Shown: piece after piece, positions 55,395 to 64,000 of the stretch
How positions within the stretch are numbered: the stretch's first letter is position 1
Layout: each line of letters starts with the position of its first letter
From: Acidobacteriota bacterium
GTDB taxonomy: Bacteria; Acidobacteriota; Terriglobia; Acidiferrales; UBA7541
Length of the DNA: 64,000 bases
Direction of reading: 5' to 3'
NCBI GenBank assembly: GCA_013289825.1
Contig: JABCZF010000004.1
Span: 62,001-126,000 of the forward strand
Program-made: the position numbers and the translations under genes
The notes under the pieces: model-generated
Told to the model about the DNA's origin: nothing
Seen by the model: the letters and a program-made list of their open reading frames with translations, nothing else
The model's database searches: none

Positions 55395-55978
55395 GAGGTT
55401 GCCTGCAATCCTTCTTTCAGGCGAAGCAAACCGTTTCTTATCCAGCTTTTGACCGTGCCGAGCGGTTCTTCGAGTGCTGCCGCAATTTCGGAATGACTTA
55501 GACCTTCAAAATAGGCAAGTTCGATGGCTTTTTTCTGCTGCGGACTGAGCGAAGCCATCAGGGCGCGGACCCGTTCGGCACGGCGTTTATCATCCAGGAC
55601 CTTTTCATATTCGGGCGCGACTACGGCGCTCGGTAACTCGTCGGGTTGATCCTCGCGGCGGCGCTGGCGTTCGCTCTTCAGACGCAGCCGGTCAAGCGCC
55701 CGGTTCCGCGCCATGGTGCACAGCCAGGGAACAAAAGGGCCGCGAGAGGGGTCATATTGGTCGGCGTTGCGCCAGAGCTGGAGGAAGACCTCCTGGACGA
55801 CCTCTTCGGAGATCGAGGCCTGCTGGAGAATGCGCAGGACCAGGCCGTAGACCAGGCGCGAATGGCGATCGTAGAGCTGTTCGAAAGCGCTCACGTCTTT
55901 TTGAAGAAGGCGCGGCACGAGCGTCGCGTCGGGCGACACTTCGCGAGGGCCTGTGGATGTGAAAGCCGCCAAGAGCAC
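55391..55978 (-). CDS. ECF-type RNA polymerase sigma factor (SigK-like)
   Basis: A 195-residue extracytoplasmic-function sigma factor. Region 2 is seen at DVSAFEQLYDRHSRLVYGLV and EEVVQEVFLQLWRNADQY, near residues 28-72. Region 4 is at SLSPQQKKAIELAYFEGLSH and EIAAALEEPLGTVKSWIRNG, near 144-184. It directs polymerase to a small regulon, probably stress-related, under control of the cotranscribed membrane anti-sigma. Its targets cannot be predicted here. Confidence 0.92.
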   Translation of the reverse strand: MLLAAFTSTGPREVSPDATLVPRLLQKDVSAFEQLYDRHSRLVYGLVLRILQQASISEEVVQEVFLQLWRNADQYDPSRGPFVPWLCTMARNRALDRLRLKSERQRRREDQPDELPSAVVAPEYEKVLDDKRRAERVRALMASLSPQQKKAIELAYFEGLSHSEIAAALEEPLGTVKSWIRNGLLRLKEGLQATS

Positions 55979-56045
55979 GAGTGTCGGCTTCTTCCTCTCC
56001 TAGAAGACTATACGGCGGAAACGACAATTCGGATGACCAAGGTGG

Positions 56046-57434
56046 TTAGCCCGAACCTGTGTGCGAAGCCGCAATTCGCATCTCATCCGCCACCGCAAGA
56101 GCTTGTTCGATGCAGGCGCCGATGGCGGGTCCGCGGAGATAGTTTCCCACAAGCTTGAGGTTTAGAAAAAACGAAGATTCTCGCGCGAGACTGCCAACGC
56201 GCGTGGTGTGGCCGATGTTGTATTGGGGCAGAGCTCGCGGATAGATCTGTACGCTAGAAAAGGTGGGAACGCCGCGAATGGAGAGGATTGGTCGAATCTC
56301 TCGATGAACGATGGCGCTTAGCTCTCCGGCGGAGAGCGCCACAGCCTGGGGATCTGTCGCGCCGCCGATAAAGCTCGTCAGTAAGACCGAACCTTCGGGT
56401 GCGCGGCCGGGAAAGAGTGACGAATTCCAGACCGTTCCCAGCGTGCGGAGACCCTCGGAACGTGGGACCAGGAACCCGAAGCCCACGAGAGATCGTTCGA
56501 CATCCTCCTGGCGATATCCGAGCGAAACCACTGCAATAGGAGCGTATTCGATGCCTCCCAGTGCTGACTCAGCCTCCGGATGGAGAAGGCTCGCTGCCAC
56601 ATAGGTCGGCACTGCGAGAATGAGTCCGTCGGCAGCTATGCTCTCGGTGCCCGCTGCAGTTTTAGCGCCCACTACAAATCCTTCTGCTGGCGACGGGAGC
56701 CCGGTCCCTCCTCGTTGAATCGCTGTCACTTCTATTCCGCAGCGCAAGGCCGGGCCCAGATTTCTAGCAAGCGCCCTGATAAGAGTCTCATTTCCATCGC
56801 GAAAGCTTTGAAGAGTTGGCCTTTGCTTTGGGCTTTTTTTGGATTTTGCGGCGCGCATCATTCCGCGGGCGATGCTGCCGACGGTTCGTTCGGCTTCGAA
56901 GAGTTGGGGAAAAGCCGCCTGGAAGCTTAGTTTTTCCGGGTCGCCGGCGTAGATGCCGGAGACGAAAGGAGCGACGAGTTTGTCGAGGAGTTCGGGCGAA
57001 AACTTGCGCCGCGTAAATGCCGCGACGGATTCGCCTGCGTCGGGCGGGGTGCTGTGGCCGAGCGCGTCGCGGAGAACGCTCCATTTTGTGCGGGCACTGA
57101 AAAGGGAAGACGCGAAAAACGCCGGCGGGCTTAAAGGTGCTTGTCTTAGTTGTCCATCCAGGACCAGGAATCTGGGCGCGTGCGGAGGGGCTTCGATCAA
57201 TTCGTTTTCGATGGCCAGGTCGCGGCAGAGGTCCTGGAGTTGCCCAGTGCCGCTGAAACTTTGCGGGCCAAGTTCGAGGAGGAAGCCATCCCGGCGCGGG
57301 GACCGGATTACGCCGCCTGCCTGCCCGGAGGCTTCGACGATTTGCGCGTCAATGCCGGACTTGCGTAAGGAATGCGCGCAGACCAGCCCGGAGATACCGG
57401 CGCCAACGACCAGGACTGGAACGCGGGCGGTCAC
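56046..57434 (-). CDS. hemY: protoporphyrinogen/coproporphyrinogen oxidase (FAD), HemY type
   Basis: A 462-residue FAD enzyme oxidising a porphyrinogen to a porphyrin late in haem synthesis. The dinucleotide-binding start is VPVLVVGAGISGLVCAHSLR. AGGVIRSPRRDGFLLELGPQSF near residue 38 and a C-terminal FAD loop (VGNYLRGPAIGACIEQAL) complete the signature. Whether the natural substrate is proto- or coproporphyrinogen cannot be told from sequence. It lies 102 bases downstream of hemN. Confidence 0.9.
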   Translation of the reverse strand: MTARVPVLVVGAGISGLVCAHSLRKSGIDAQIVEASGQAGGVIRSPRRDGFLLELGPQSFSGTGQLQDLCRDLAIENELIEAPPHAPRFLVLDGQLRQAPLSPPAFFASSLFSARTKWSVLRDALGHSTPPDAGESVAAFTRRKFSPELLDKLVAPFVSGIYAGDPEKLSFQAAFPQLFEAERTVGSIARGMMRAAKSKKSPKQRPTLQSFRDGNETLIRALARNLGPALRCGIEVTAIQRGGTGLPSPAEGFVVGAKTAAGTESIAADGLILAVPTYVAASLLHPEAESALGGIEYAPIAVVSLGYRQEDVERSLVGFGFLVPRSEGLRTLGTVWNSSLFPGRAPEGSVLLTSFIGGATDPQAVALSAGELSAIVHREIRPILSIRGVPTFSSVQIYPRALPQYNIGHTTRVGSLARESSFFLNLKLVGNYLRGPAIGACIEQALAVADEMRIAASHTGSG

Positions 57435-57536
57435 AACCGACGCTCATTGCCAGGCTGGGGCGCAACATTCGCTCTTTGAGATTCCGGACAAAGCTGTGCC
57501 CCTACAACGGAGAGGAAAGGCCGGTAGAAAGGCGGG

Positions 57537-58949
57537 CTAGAGGGTTTTGGAGAAGAGAGGCTTGGCATTGAGGTGCTGCCTTTCGAGGTAGGGATCGAAG
57601 ATCATGGCTAGATTACGAATGAAAATGCGGCCTAGCCAGGTGGTGCGGATTTCGCCAGGATGGAGTACCGCTAGGCCGTCTTCGCGAAAGGCCTCGAGGC
57701 GGGCCAGTTCGTCGGCGAAATAGCTGTCAAAGTCGATGCCGAATTCCCGCGAGATTTCTTGTTTCAAGACCATCGTGTGGCAGAGGAGTCGGTTGATGAC
57801 TGCGCGGCGGAGACGATCGTCATCGGAAAGATGGTAGCCGCGCATGGTGGCGATGCCGCGTTCGTTGACGGCCTTTTCCCAGGAGGGGATGTCGCGTTGA
57901 TTCTGTGCGTAGGCGTTTCGGATGGCACTGATGGCGGTGATGCCCATGCCGTAGAGGTCGGCGCCGGCTTTGGTGGTGTAGCCCTGAAAATTTCGATGGA
58001 GCGTGCGATTTTGCTGGGACACGGCGAGCTCGTCGCCGGGCTTCGCGAAGTGGTCCATGCCGATGTAGAGATAGCCGGATTCGAGGAATTTCAGGAGGCC
58101 GGTGCGGAAGATTTCGAATTTTTGCAGGCCTTCGGGGAGATGGCCTTCGAAAGAGTTTTGCTGCTTTTTGAGCCAGGGCACGTGGGCGTAGCTGAACAGG
58201 GCCACGCGATCGGGAGTGAGTTCGAGGATCTGCTCGACGGTGTGCGCGAAGGTTTCGGCGGTCTGGTAGGGAAGGCCGTAAATCAGGTCGACGTTTACAC
58301 TTTCGAAGCCGAGGGCGCGGGCGGACTGAATGAGGTCCGCGGTAAGTTCGAATGGTTGGACGCGATTGATCGTTTTTTGAACGAGTGGATGGAAATCCTG
58401 GATGCCCATGCTCAGGCGATTGAAACCGAGCTTGCGCAAGGTTTCCAGGTGTTCGCGGGAAGTGACCCGCGGATCGACTTCGATGCCGATTTCGGCGTCA
58501 GGCGCAAAAGTGAAGTGTTCACGGGTGAAGCCAAAGAGTTCTTCAATTTGCGCCGGAGTGAGATAGGTGGGAGTGCCGCCTCCCCAGTGAAACTGCACGA
58601 CGGGGCGATCACCGGAAACGCTGCGACTGACGTGTTCGACCTCGCGCTTCAATATGTCCAAGTACGGGGGCGAGACCCGCTTGTCTTTTTGGATGATGAC
58701 ATTGCAGGCACAGAAGAGGCAGAGACTCTCGCAAAAAGGGATGTGCATGTACAGGGACACGGGCGATTTGGCGCGCTGGGCTTCTTCGTGAACTTTTTCG
58801 AGGTCAGCGGGGCCGAAGGAATCATTCCAGACGGGCGCGGTGGGGTAGCTGGTGTACCGGGGGCCGGGACGGTTGTAGCGTGCTAGAAATTCTTCGCTGA
58901 CGCGAAGCTCGTCGCGCATGTTTTCGAGGCTTGGATTTCGGAGCGTCAC
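57537..58949 (-). CDS. hemN: oxygen-independent coproporphyrinogen III oxidase
   Basis: A 470-residue radical-SAM enzyme decarboxylating coproporphyrinogen III without oxygen. The cluster-binding motif is MHIPFCESLCLFCACNVI near residue 70 (C-x3-C-x2-C). PGPRYTSYPTAPVW near the N-terminus and the later YTTKAGADLYGMGITAISAI near 343 are typical of true HemN rather than HemW. It lies 12 bases downstream of hemE. Its presence implies haem can be made anaerobically. Confidence 0.94.
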   Translation of the reverse strand: MTLRNPSLENMRDELRVSEEFLARYNRPGPRYTSYPTAPVWNDSFGPADLEKVHEEAQRAKSPVSLYMHIPFCESLCLFCACNVIIQKDKRVSPPYLDILKREVEHVSRSVSGDRPVVQFHWGGGTPTYLTPAQIEELFGFTREHFTFAPDAEIGIEVDPRVTSREHLETLRKLGFNRLSMGIQDFHPLVQKTINRVQPFELTADLIQSARALGFESVNVDLIYGLPYQTAETFAHTVEQILELTPDRVALFSYAHVPWLKKQQNSFEGHLPEGLQKFEIFRTGLLKFLESGYLYIGMDHFAKPGDELAVSQQNRTLHRNFQGYTTKAGADLYGMGITAISAIRNAYAQNQRDIPSWEKAVNERGIATMRGYHLSDDDRLRRAVINRLLCHTMVLKQEISREFGIDFDSYFADELARLEAFREDGLAVLHPGEIRTTWLGRIFIRNLAMIFDPYLERQHLNAKPLFSKTL

Positions 58950-58961
58950 GATACGTGTCCC

Positions 58962-60035
58962 CTAACGCCAATTTGCTGCTGGTTTGGCTTCCTGCGACAG
59001 CGATTGCTGGCCGGTTTCGATAAAAAGTTGAGCGTTTTCGACTGGGGTGTGTTGCAGGATGCCGTGGCCGAGGTTCACGATGTGGCCTGTTCCGCCGAGT
59101 GCCGACAGCGCTTCTTGCGTCGCGCGTCGAATCTCCTCGGGCGGGCCGAAAAGAACCGCGGGGTCGACATTTCCTTGCAGGGCGATATGCGGTCCCAGCT
59201 TTAGGCGAAGTGCGTGCATATCCACGCGCCAGTCCACGCTCAGGACGTTGGCGCCCGCACGGGCCACCGCCGGTAGAAGGTGATGAGACGCTTTGGTGTA
59301 ATAAATGACGGGAGTGGAACCACCCAAGCTGGAGATGATTTCTTGCGTGGCGGGGAGAGCGAACTCTTGGTAATCGCCGAGGGACAGTTCGCCGCACCAG
59401 GTGTCAAAGAGTTGCACGGCGGCGGCTCCCGCAGCGATCTGAGCCTTCAAGTAAGGAATAGTTGCTTCGGCGATGCGATGCAATAGCTCACGAAAAGTGG
59501 CTGGCTCGTGCAGCAAGAAGCTTTTTACCGTGGCGAAGCCTTCGCGGGTGCGGCCTTCGACCATGTAGCAGGCCAGAGTCCAGGGAGCGGCGGCAAAACC
59601 CAGGACCGGGACTTCTGGACCGACTTCGCGGAGCACGCGGCGAATGGCCTCAGGAAGAAAGGCGGTGTCGATTTCGGGGTCGAAGAGTTTCAGTTTCTGG
59701 ACATCGCCTTTAGAGCGAACGGGCTCCGGCAAGTTGGGACCAGCGTCGCCCAGTTCAAGCTTTAGGCCCATGGCTTCGGCGGGGATCAGGATATCGGAGA
59801 AGATGATGACGGCATCCACGCCGAGCAGACGAAAGGGTTGCAGAGAGACTTCGGCGGCCAGATCCGGGGTTTTGCAAACCTCTAGAAACGCGTGGTTTCG
59901 GCGAATCGCGCGGTATTCTGGGAGGTAGCGTCCGGCTTGTCGCATCATCCAGACAGGAAGGCGCGAGAGAGTTTCGCCCCGGCAGGCGCGCAGGAATAAG
60001 TCTTTTCGATTCAGAGGAGCAGAAGTTGTGGTCAT
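58962..60035 (-). CDS. hemE: uroporphyrinogen decarboxylase
   Basis: A 357-residue HemE, converting uroporphyrinogen III to coproporphyrinogen III. The substrate-site signature PVWMMRQAGRYLPEYRAIR lies near residue 25. GFAAAPWTLACYMVEG near 135 and the C-terminal GHGILQHTPVENAQLFIETG near 320 are conserved. Length is normal. It heads the minus-strand haem group hemE-hemN-hemY and is divergent from the plus-strand group across 189 bases. Confidence 0.95.
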   Translation of the reverse strand: MTTTSAPLNRKDLFLRACRGETLSRLPVWMMRQAGRYLPEYRAIRRNHAFLEVCKTPDLAAEVSLQPFRLLGVDAVIIFSDILIPAEAMGLKLELGDAGPNLPEPVRSKGDVQKLKLFDPEIDTAFLPEAIRRVLREVGPEVPVLGFAAAPWTLACYMVEGRTREGFATVKSFLLHEPATFRELLHRIAEATIPYLKAQIAAGAAAVQLFDTWCGELSLGDYQEFALPATQEIISSLGGSTPVIYYTKASHHLLPAVARAGANVLSVDWRVDMHALRLKLGPHIALQGNVDPAVLFGPPEEIRRATQEALSALGGTGHIVNLGHGILQHTPVENAQLFIETGQQSLSQEAKPAANWR

Positions 60036-60224
60036 CTCGCGTCTGAGGAAGAGAATAGCAAATCCGCGAGATGTTTGCAGAACGAGTCCAGGCTTGTAAG
60101 GCTTGTGCGGCGCACCTCCAGGCTGGGCTATACTCTCAAGTCATGCTGATCTCTGAGGGGTCGCTGGCCGGACCGGCGCAGTTGCCGGGCGCGCGGCTGT
60201 GGGAAAAGTAGGCTGGTAGAGGCC
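60036..60224. promoter_or_regulatory. divergent promoter region of the haem cluster
   Basis: 189 bases between hemE and the hemX-like gene. A good -10, TATACT (60129-60134), faces the plus-strand genes, but no consensus -35 is at standard distance. No known operator was recognised. Confidence 0.35.
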
Positions 60225-61037
60225 ATGAAAGACCTGTTTCTCATTCTGACGATCGTCGCCTACGGGAGTAGTTTGGCCCTCTATCTTCGCTTTCTCGGCA
60301 CCGGGAGAGAGGTGATCGGGCGACTCGGAACAGTGCTCCTCGGGCTCGGGCTGATCGCGCACTATTTTGCACTGCTCGAACGGTCGCGGGGGTTGCACAC
60401 CGTTCCTTATCATGACCTTTATGGATCGATGTCGCTGTTTGGGTGGCTGCTGGCCTTGACTTATCTGGGTCTGGAGCTTTTTCATCGCCAGCGTTCGGTG
60501 GGAGCGTTTGTCTTGCCGTTTATCATCGTGTTTTTTGTCGCGGCACACTTGGCGCCTGCGGATCGATTGTCTCCCGCCCCAGCGCGGGGAATAGTCTTTG
60601 CTTTCCACGTCACGCTCAGCATTCTTGCTTATGCGGCCTTCGCGCTTTCGTTCGTTTTTAGCTTGATTTTCCTGGGGGAGGAGCGGCTTTTGCGCAGCCG
60701 CAAGCTCGGCAATGTGGTATGGCGGCTTCCGCCGCTTGAACTTCTCGAACGCATGAGCCGATCGAGCGTTCTCGTGGGGCTGGTGTCTATCGGCATTGGC
60801 ACGGCGCTGGGATTCGTGTGGGTCGACCGGCTGCGAGCACAAACTGGGTACTTCGATCCCAAGTACGTCATCACGCTGCTGGTGCTGCTGCTTTACGCGC
60901 TTTATTTTCAGTTGGCGCGGACGGCTTCGTGGCGGGGATCGCGAGCCTCAAAGCTCTGTATCTTTAATTTTTTCGTCGTGGTGATGAGTTTTACGGTGGT
61001 AAACCTGTACTTGTCTCAGAGTCATCGTTACTTCTAG
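60225..61037 (+). CDS. HemX/CcsA-like membrane protein of the haem operon
   Basis: A 270-residue inner-membrane protein with about eight helices (LFLILTIVAYGSSLALYL at the start; VITLLVLLLYALYFQL near the end). The family is the cytochrome c assembly (CcsA/CcmC/HemX) group. The Trp-rich WWD haem-handling motif of true CcsA is absent; the corresponding loop reads RLRAQTGYFDPKYVI. Conserved histidines remain (PYHDLYGSMSLFGW, FAFHVTLSILAY). Its position just before hemA recalls Bacillus hemAXCD, where HemX lowers HemA levels. That role is inferred. Confidence 0.75.
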   Translation: MKDLFLILTIVAYGSSLALYLRFLGTGREVIGRLGTVLLGLGLIAHYFALLERSRGLHTVPYHDLYGSMSLFGWLLALTYLGLELFHRQRSVGAFVLPFIIVFFVAAHLAPADRLSPAPARGIVFAFHVTLSILAYAAFALSFVFSLIFLGEERLLRSRKLGNVVWRLPPLELLERMSRSSVLVGLVSIGIGTALGFVWVDRLRAQTGYFDPKYVITLLVLLLYALYFQLARTASWRGSRASKLCIFNFFVVVMSFTVVNLYLSQSHRYF

Positions 61038-61052
61038 GAGCGCGCGCTCGGC

Positions 61053-62330
61053 ATGGAGATCGTTCTCGTCGGATTGAACCATCGTACGGCGCCTGTCGAG
61101 GTGCGCGAACGGGTGTCCTTCACGGCGGAACAAGCGCGGAAGGCGGCAGAAGAATTGCGCTCTCGAGGAATCCTCGAAGAAACGCTCGTGCTTTCGACCT
61201 GTAACCGGAGCGAAATCTATGGGGTGCCGCCGGAGAGTTCGCACGAGTGCGCGCCGGGATTGTCTTCGTTTCTAAGCGAGTTTCATTCTGTGCGGGCCGA
61301 AGAGCTTGGGCTGTCGCTCTACCATCACTATGACCGCGAAGCGGTGCGGCACCTCTTCCGTGTTTCTGCGGGGCTGGATTCGATGCTTCTTGGTGAGGCG
61401 GAGATCCTCGGGCAAGTGCGCGAAGCGTATCGCTATGCGCACGAGTACGGTGCCACCGGCCCGGTGCTGAACCGATTGTTTCAAGGAGCGCTCGAAGTCG
61501 GCAAGCGCGTGCGGTCGGAAACGGAGCTGGGAACTCGCCCGATGTCCGTGGCTTCGGCTGGAGTGAAACTCGCGGAGCGGGTCTTTGGAAAAATGAACGA
61601 GCGAAGCGCGCTGGTGCTTGGCGCGGGAACGATCAGCGAGCAGGTCGTCAATCAACTGAGAGACCGGGGTATCGCGGCGCTATTGATTATGAATCGATCG
61701 CGCGAACGTGCCAATGAGCTGGCGATTCGATTTGGCGGGAAAGTGGTTGGCTGGGGCGAATGGGAAACTGCCCTGAAGGTGGTGGATGTGGTGGTCTCCT
61801 CGGTGGCGTCCGAGGAACCCGTGCTACGGCGAGAACTCCTGCAGGCGGCGATGTCGGCGCGCGGCAACCGCGCGCTCTTCCTGATGGACTTGGGACTGCC
61901 CCGCAACATCGAAGCCTCTGCCGCAGAGCTCTACAACATCTACATGTACAACATCGACGACCTCACGGAAATCGTGGAACAAAACCGGCATGCGCGCGAG
62001 GGCGAAGTCCCGCGCGCCGAAACCATCGTGGACGAGCACGTCGGGAAGTTTCTTTCCTGGCAGGCGAGCGTGGAATTGGTTGGGGTGGTGGATGCGCTGC
62101 GCGCGCGATTGCGGGAGGAAAGGGCAGCCTTCATTCATGCCCGCATGGACTCCATGAATCACCTGAGCGCGGCGGAGCGAGAGCGCATGGAATCGATGAT
62201 GGACGAATTGCTGGAGAAGCTGTTACTACAACCGGCGGAGCGTCTGCGCGGGGAGAAGGAACTTCGCCGCAAGATCCAAAATGTGGAAGCGCTGCGGGAT
62301 CTTTTCCTGTCGAACCGGGAGAAGCCTTGA
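61053..62330 (+). CDS. hemA: glutamyl-tRNA reductase
   Basis: A 425-residue HemA, reducing glutamyl-tRNA to glutamate-1-semialdehyde, the first committed step of C5 tetrapyrrole synthesis. The catalytic cysteine lies in VLSTCNRSEIYGV near residue 50. The NADPH-binding region is ALVLGAGTISEQVVNQLRD near 189, and a C-terminal dimerisation helix follows. The start EIVLVGLNHRTAPVEVRERV is canonical. It begins 15 bases after the hemX-like gene and its TGA overlaps the hemC start. Confidence 0.95.
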   Translation: MEIVLVGLNHRTAPVEVRERVSFTAEQARKAAEELRSRGILEETLVLSTCNRSEIYGVPPESSHECAPGLSSFLSEFHSVRAEELGLSLYHHYDREAVRHLFRVSAGLDSMLLGEAEILGQVREAYRYAHEYGATGPVLNRLFQGALEVGKRVRSETELGTRPMSVASAGVKLAERVFGKMNERSALVLGAGTISEQVVNQLRDRGIAALLIMNRSRERANELAIRFGGKVVGWGEWETALKVVDVVVSSVASEEPVLRRELLQAAMSARGNRALFLMDLGLPRNIEASAAELYNIYMYNIDDLTEIVEQNRHAREGEVPRAETIVDEHVGKFLSWQASVELVGVVDALRARLREERAAFIHARMDSMNHLSAAERERMESMMDELLEKLLLQPAERLRGEKELRRKIQNVEALRDLFLSNREKP

Positions 62331-63253
62331 GACACCTGCGCATCGGCACCCGCGGGAGCCTGCTGGCGAAGTGGCAGGCGGAGTACGTGCGCAAACAGCT
62401 TTTCGCCGGCGCGGGTGTGGAAACCGAGATCGTCGTTATCAAAACCTCGGGCGACAAGCAGCAGATGGCGCCCTTGTCCGAAATCGGCGGAAAGGGAATC
62501 TTCATCAAGGAGCTGGAGGAAGCGCTGCTTGAGGAAACCATTGACCTGGCCGTGCATAGTGTCAAGGACGTTCCGACGGATACACCCTCGCGGCTGATGT
62601 TTCCGGCAGTGTGCCGGCGCGAAGACGTTCGGGATTGTCTGGTTGCCGCGAACGGTGCGACCATCGCTAGCTTGCGCCAGGGCGCACGCGTCGGCACAGG
62701 AAGCCTACGGCGGCAGGCGCAGCTTCGGCATATCCGGCCGGACTTGGACGTGCGCGATCTGCGGGGAAATGTGGATACACGTTTGCGCAAGGTGGAGAGC
62801 GGGGAGTATGAAGCAGTCATGCTCGCAAAAGCGGGCCTTGACCGTTTAGGCTGGAGCGGACGCATCACCGAGACCCTGTCTCCGGAAGTCTTTCTACCGG
62901 CAGTGGGGCAGGGAGCGATCGCCGTGGAGTGCCGTTCAAAGGATACCGGAGCAGCGGAGGTGGTAGCGGGACTTGACGACGCCGAGTCGCGCACCGCAAT
63001 TATTGCCGAGCGATCGTTGCTGGCCGCGCTGCATGGTGGATGCCAGGTGCCGCTGGGGGCTTGGGCGCGGCTGGAGCGCGGCGAATTAGTGATGGAAGCA
63101 TGTGTTTGTTCCGTGGACGGAGTGCAGTATATAAAACAGCGTGCGACATCGACTCCTGAGCAGGCCGCAGAACTCGGCGGGCACATGGCCACCCTGTTGA
63201 TGGAAGCTGGCGCCGAGAGCATCCTTCGAGAAGTGAGTCGGCACCGTGACTAG
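62327..63253 (+). CDS. hemC: hydroxymethylbilane synthase (porphobilinogen deaminase)
   Basis: A 308-residue HemC, polymerising four porphobilinogens. Substrate- and cofactor-binding features are IGTRGSLLAKWQ at the start, GGKGIFIKELEEAL near residue 50, VHSVKDVPTD near 75 and the dipyrromethane cysteine in LLAALHGGCQVPLGA near 240. The frame is open far upstream through hemA, but the true start is TTG 62327, overlapping the hemA stop as TTGA. This coupling and the rare start codon may limit HemC relative to HemA. Confidence 0.93.
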   Translation: MRHLRIGTRGSLLAKWQAEYVRKQLFAGAGVETEIVVIKTSGDKQQMAPLSEIGGKGIFIKELEEALLEETIDLAVHSVKDVPTDTPSRLMFPAVCRREDVRDCLVAANGATIASLRQGARVGTGSLRRQAQLRHIRPDLDVRDLRGNVDTRLRKVESGEYEAVMLAKAGLDRLGWSGRITETLSPEVFLPAVGQGAIAVECRSKDTGAAEVVAGLDDAESRTAIIAERSLLAALHGGCQVPLGAWARLERGELVMEACVCSVDGVQYIKQRATSTPEQAAELGGHMATLLMEAGAESILREVSRHRD

Positions 63254-64000
63254 CACGAGGGAGTCTCCACTTCGAGAAAAAACAGTCATTGTAACTCGCG
63301 CCGCTGCGCAGAGTGGCGGGCTGTGCGAGGAACTCAACGCTCGAGGCGCCTGCGTCAGACTTCTGCCGCTAGTTTCATTTGCGCCGCCGGAGAATTGCGA
63401 TGCGCTGGACACGGCATTGACCGCTATAGAGACATTTGATTGGGTGCTCTTCACGAGTGTAAATGCGGTTCAGGCGGTGGAGCGGCGCGGAAACGAACTC
63501 CAGAGTGGTCCGGGCAGCGCCCGGAAGCTGCCGCGCGCCGCTGCCGTGGGACCGGTCACTGCCGATGCCGCAGAAGCTGCCGGATTTTCTGTAGAGTATG
63601 TGGCGGCTGACCATAGCGGAGCAGGGCTCGCCCGGGAACTTGGAGAAGAGTTGCGGAACAAAAAAGTTTTTCTGCCGCGAAGCGACCGAGCGAACCCGGA
63701 ATTGCCCGCGGCCCTTCGCAGATGTGGGGCGCTTGTGACGGAAGTGGTGGCCTATAGAAACTTGCCTCCAAACGCGACGGATCGAGAACAGTTACACGAA
63801 ATGTTTCGGAATAGAGTTGATAGTATTTTGTTTTACAGTCCTAGCGCTGTAGAAAACTTTCTGGAGTTGCTGGGGCGGGAGCGGTTGGGCCCCTTGCAGG
63901 GGAGAGTAGTGATGGTGGCCATCGGACCTACGACCGCGAATGCACTGAGCGCGGCAGGGATCCAAAGAATCGCAAGGGCCGCGGATACGACGACGAAAGC
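63246..64000 (+). CDS. hemD: uroporphyrinogen-III synthase (3' end outside window)
   Basis: An open frame from GTG 63246 to the window edge, about 251 codons. It reads TVIVTRAAAQSGGLCEELNA near residue 13, DWVLFTSVNAVQAVERRG near 64, VFLPRSDRANPELPAALR near 137 and a later ILFYSPSAVENFL and VAIGPTTANAL. This is the two-lobed HemD pattern, closing hydroxymethylbilane to uroporphyrinogen III. It overlaps the hemC end by 8 bases. Only the last residues are missing. The product would pass to HemE, encoded 3 kb away on the other strand. Confidence 0.9.
   Translation, partial: MTSTRESPLREKTVIVTRAAAQSGGLCEELNARGACVRLLPLVSFAPPENCDALDTALTAIETFDWVLFTSVNAVQAVERRGNELQSGPGSARKLPRAAAVGPVTADAAEAAGFSVEYVAADHSGAGLARELGEELRNKKVFLPRSDRANPELPAALRRCGALVTEVVAYRNLPPNATDREQLHEMFRNRVDSILFYSPSAVENFLELLGRERLGPLQGRVVMVAIGPTTANALSAAGIQRIARAADTTTK

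Noticed and set aside
60141-60842. 233-codon minus-strand open frame
   Set aside because: Shadow of the HemX-like gene; charged, low-complexity composition typical of antisense to membrane helices.
61760-62326. Upstream extension of the hemC frame
   Set aside because: Lies inside hemA in another frame and has non-protein composition; hemC begins at TTG 62327 with IGTRGS.

Overview
The window is moderately GC-rich, densely coded bacterial chromosome. I infer an acidobacterium (Acidobacteriota, Terriglobia-like). The grounds are three very large Oar-type TonB-dependent receptors with an N-terminal carboxypeptidase-regulatory-like domain, several tiny proteins resembling ones I associate with that phylum, and the mix of housekeeping genes. 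No rRNA or marker-gene comparison was possible. I found no rRNA, tRNA, CRISPR array, insertion sequence or prophage.

Layout. 1-4.2 kb (minus strand): an acyl-CoA degradation operon with a carboxyltransferase beta subunit, a frameshifted small membrane protein, an HMG-CoA-lyase-family enzyme, an enoyl-CoA hydratase and a thioesterase cut by the window edge. It suggests leucine or branched-chain acid breakdown. 4.6-6.6 kb (plus): rsgA and a GNAT acetyltransferase. 6.6-8.7 kb (minus): a two-subunit B12 acyl-CoA mutase whose active-site residues point to isobutyryl-CoA rather than methylmalonyl-CoA. 8.9-13.5 kb (minus): two tandem TolC-like proteins sharing a conserved leader palindrome. 13.9-16.0 kb (plus): pyrE, truA and a Phd/VapC-type toxin-antitoxin pair with a clear promoter-operator. 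16.1-22.0 kb (plus): aldehyde dehydrogenase, a LeuA-family synthase, an exported M20 peptidase and an exported amidohydrolase, the last three closely packed.

22.4-31.5 kb: two paralogous ~1350-residue Oar-like receptors with duplicated ~215-bp leaders, each followed by a strong terminator. 31.7-34.8 kb: an EamA transporter facing leuD and leuC. 34.9-37.0 kb: a Crp/Fnr regulator among small uncharacterised genes. 37.2-41.0 kb (minus): the three-subunit proton-translocating transhydrogenase and a ferredoxin-NADP reductase-like flavoprotein, an NADPH module. 41.5-43.1 kb: an HExxH protein divergent from a LysR regulator. 43.3-47.8 kb (plus): a DUF5666-like exported protein, a third Oar-like receptor and a 52-residue basic protein.

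47.9-55.98 kb: redoxin, rhomboid-TPR protease, a vWA/AAA+ ATPase pair, a Lon-N-domain protein, a TPR protein, a hotdog thioesterase and an ECF sigma/anti-sigma pair. 56.0-64.0 kb: a divergent haem biosynthesis cluster, hemY-hemN-hemE on the minus strand and hemX-like-hemA-hemC-hemD on the plus strand, with hemD running off the end.

The least expected signals are the isobutyryl-CoA mutase signature in a gene that homology alone would label methylmalonyl-CoA mutase, an identical-spacing palindrome ahead of both tolC paralogues, the duplicated receptor leaders, a promoter-operator that would give a leaderless toxin-antitoxin mRNA, and a one-base frameshift in a G-run inside a small membrane protein. 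I did not find a clearly new multi-gene defence or secretion system.
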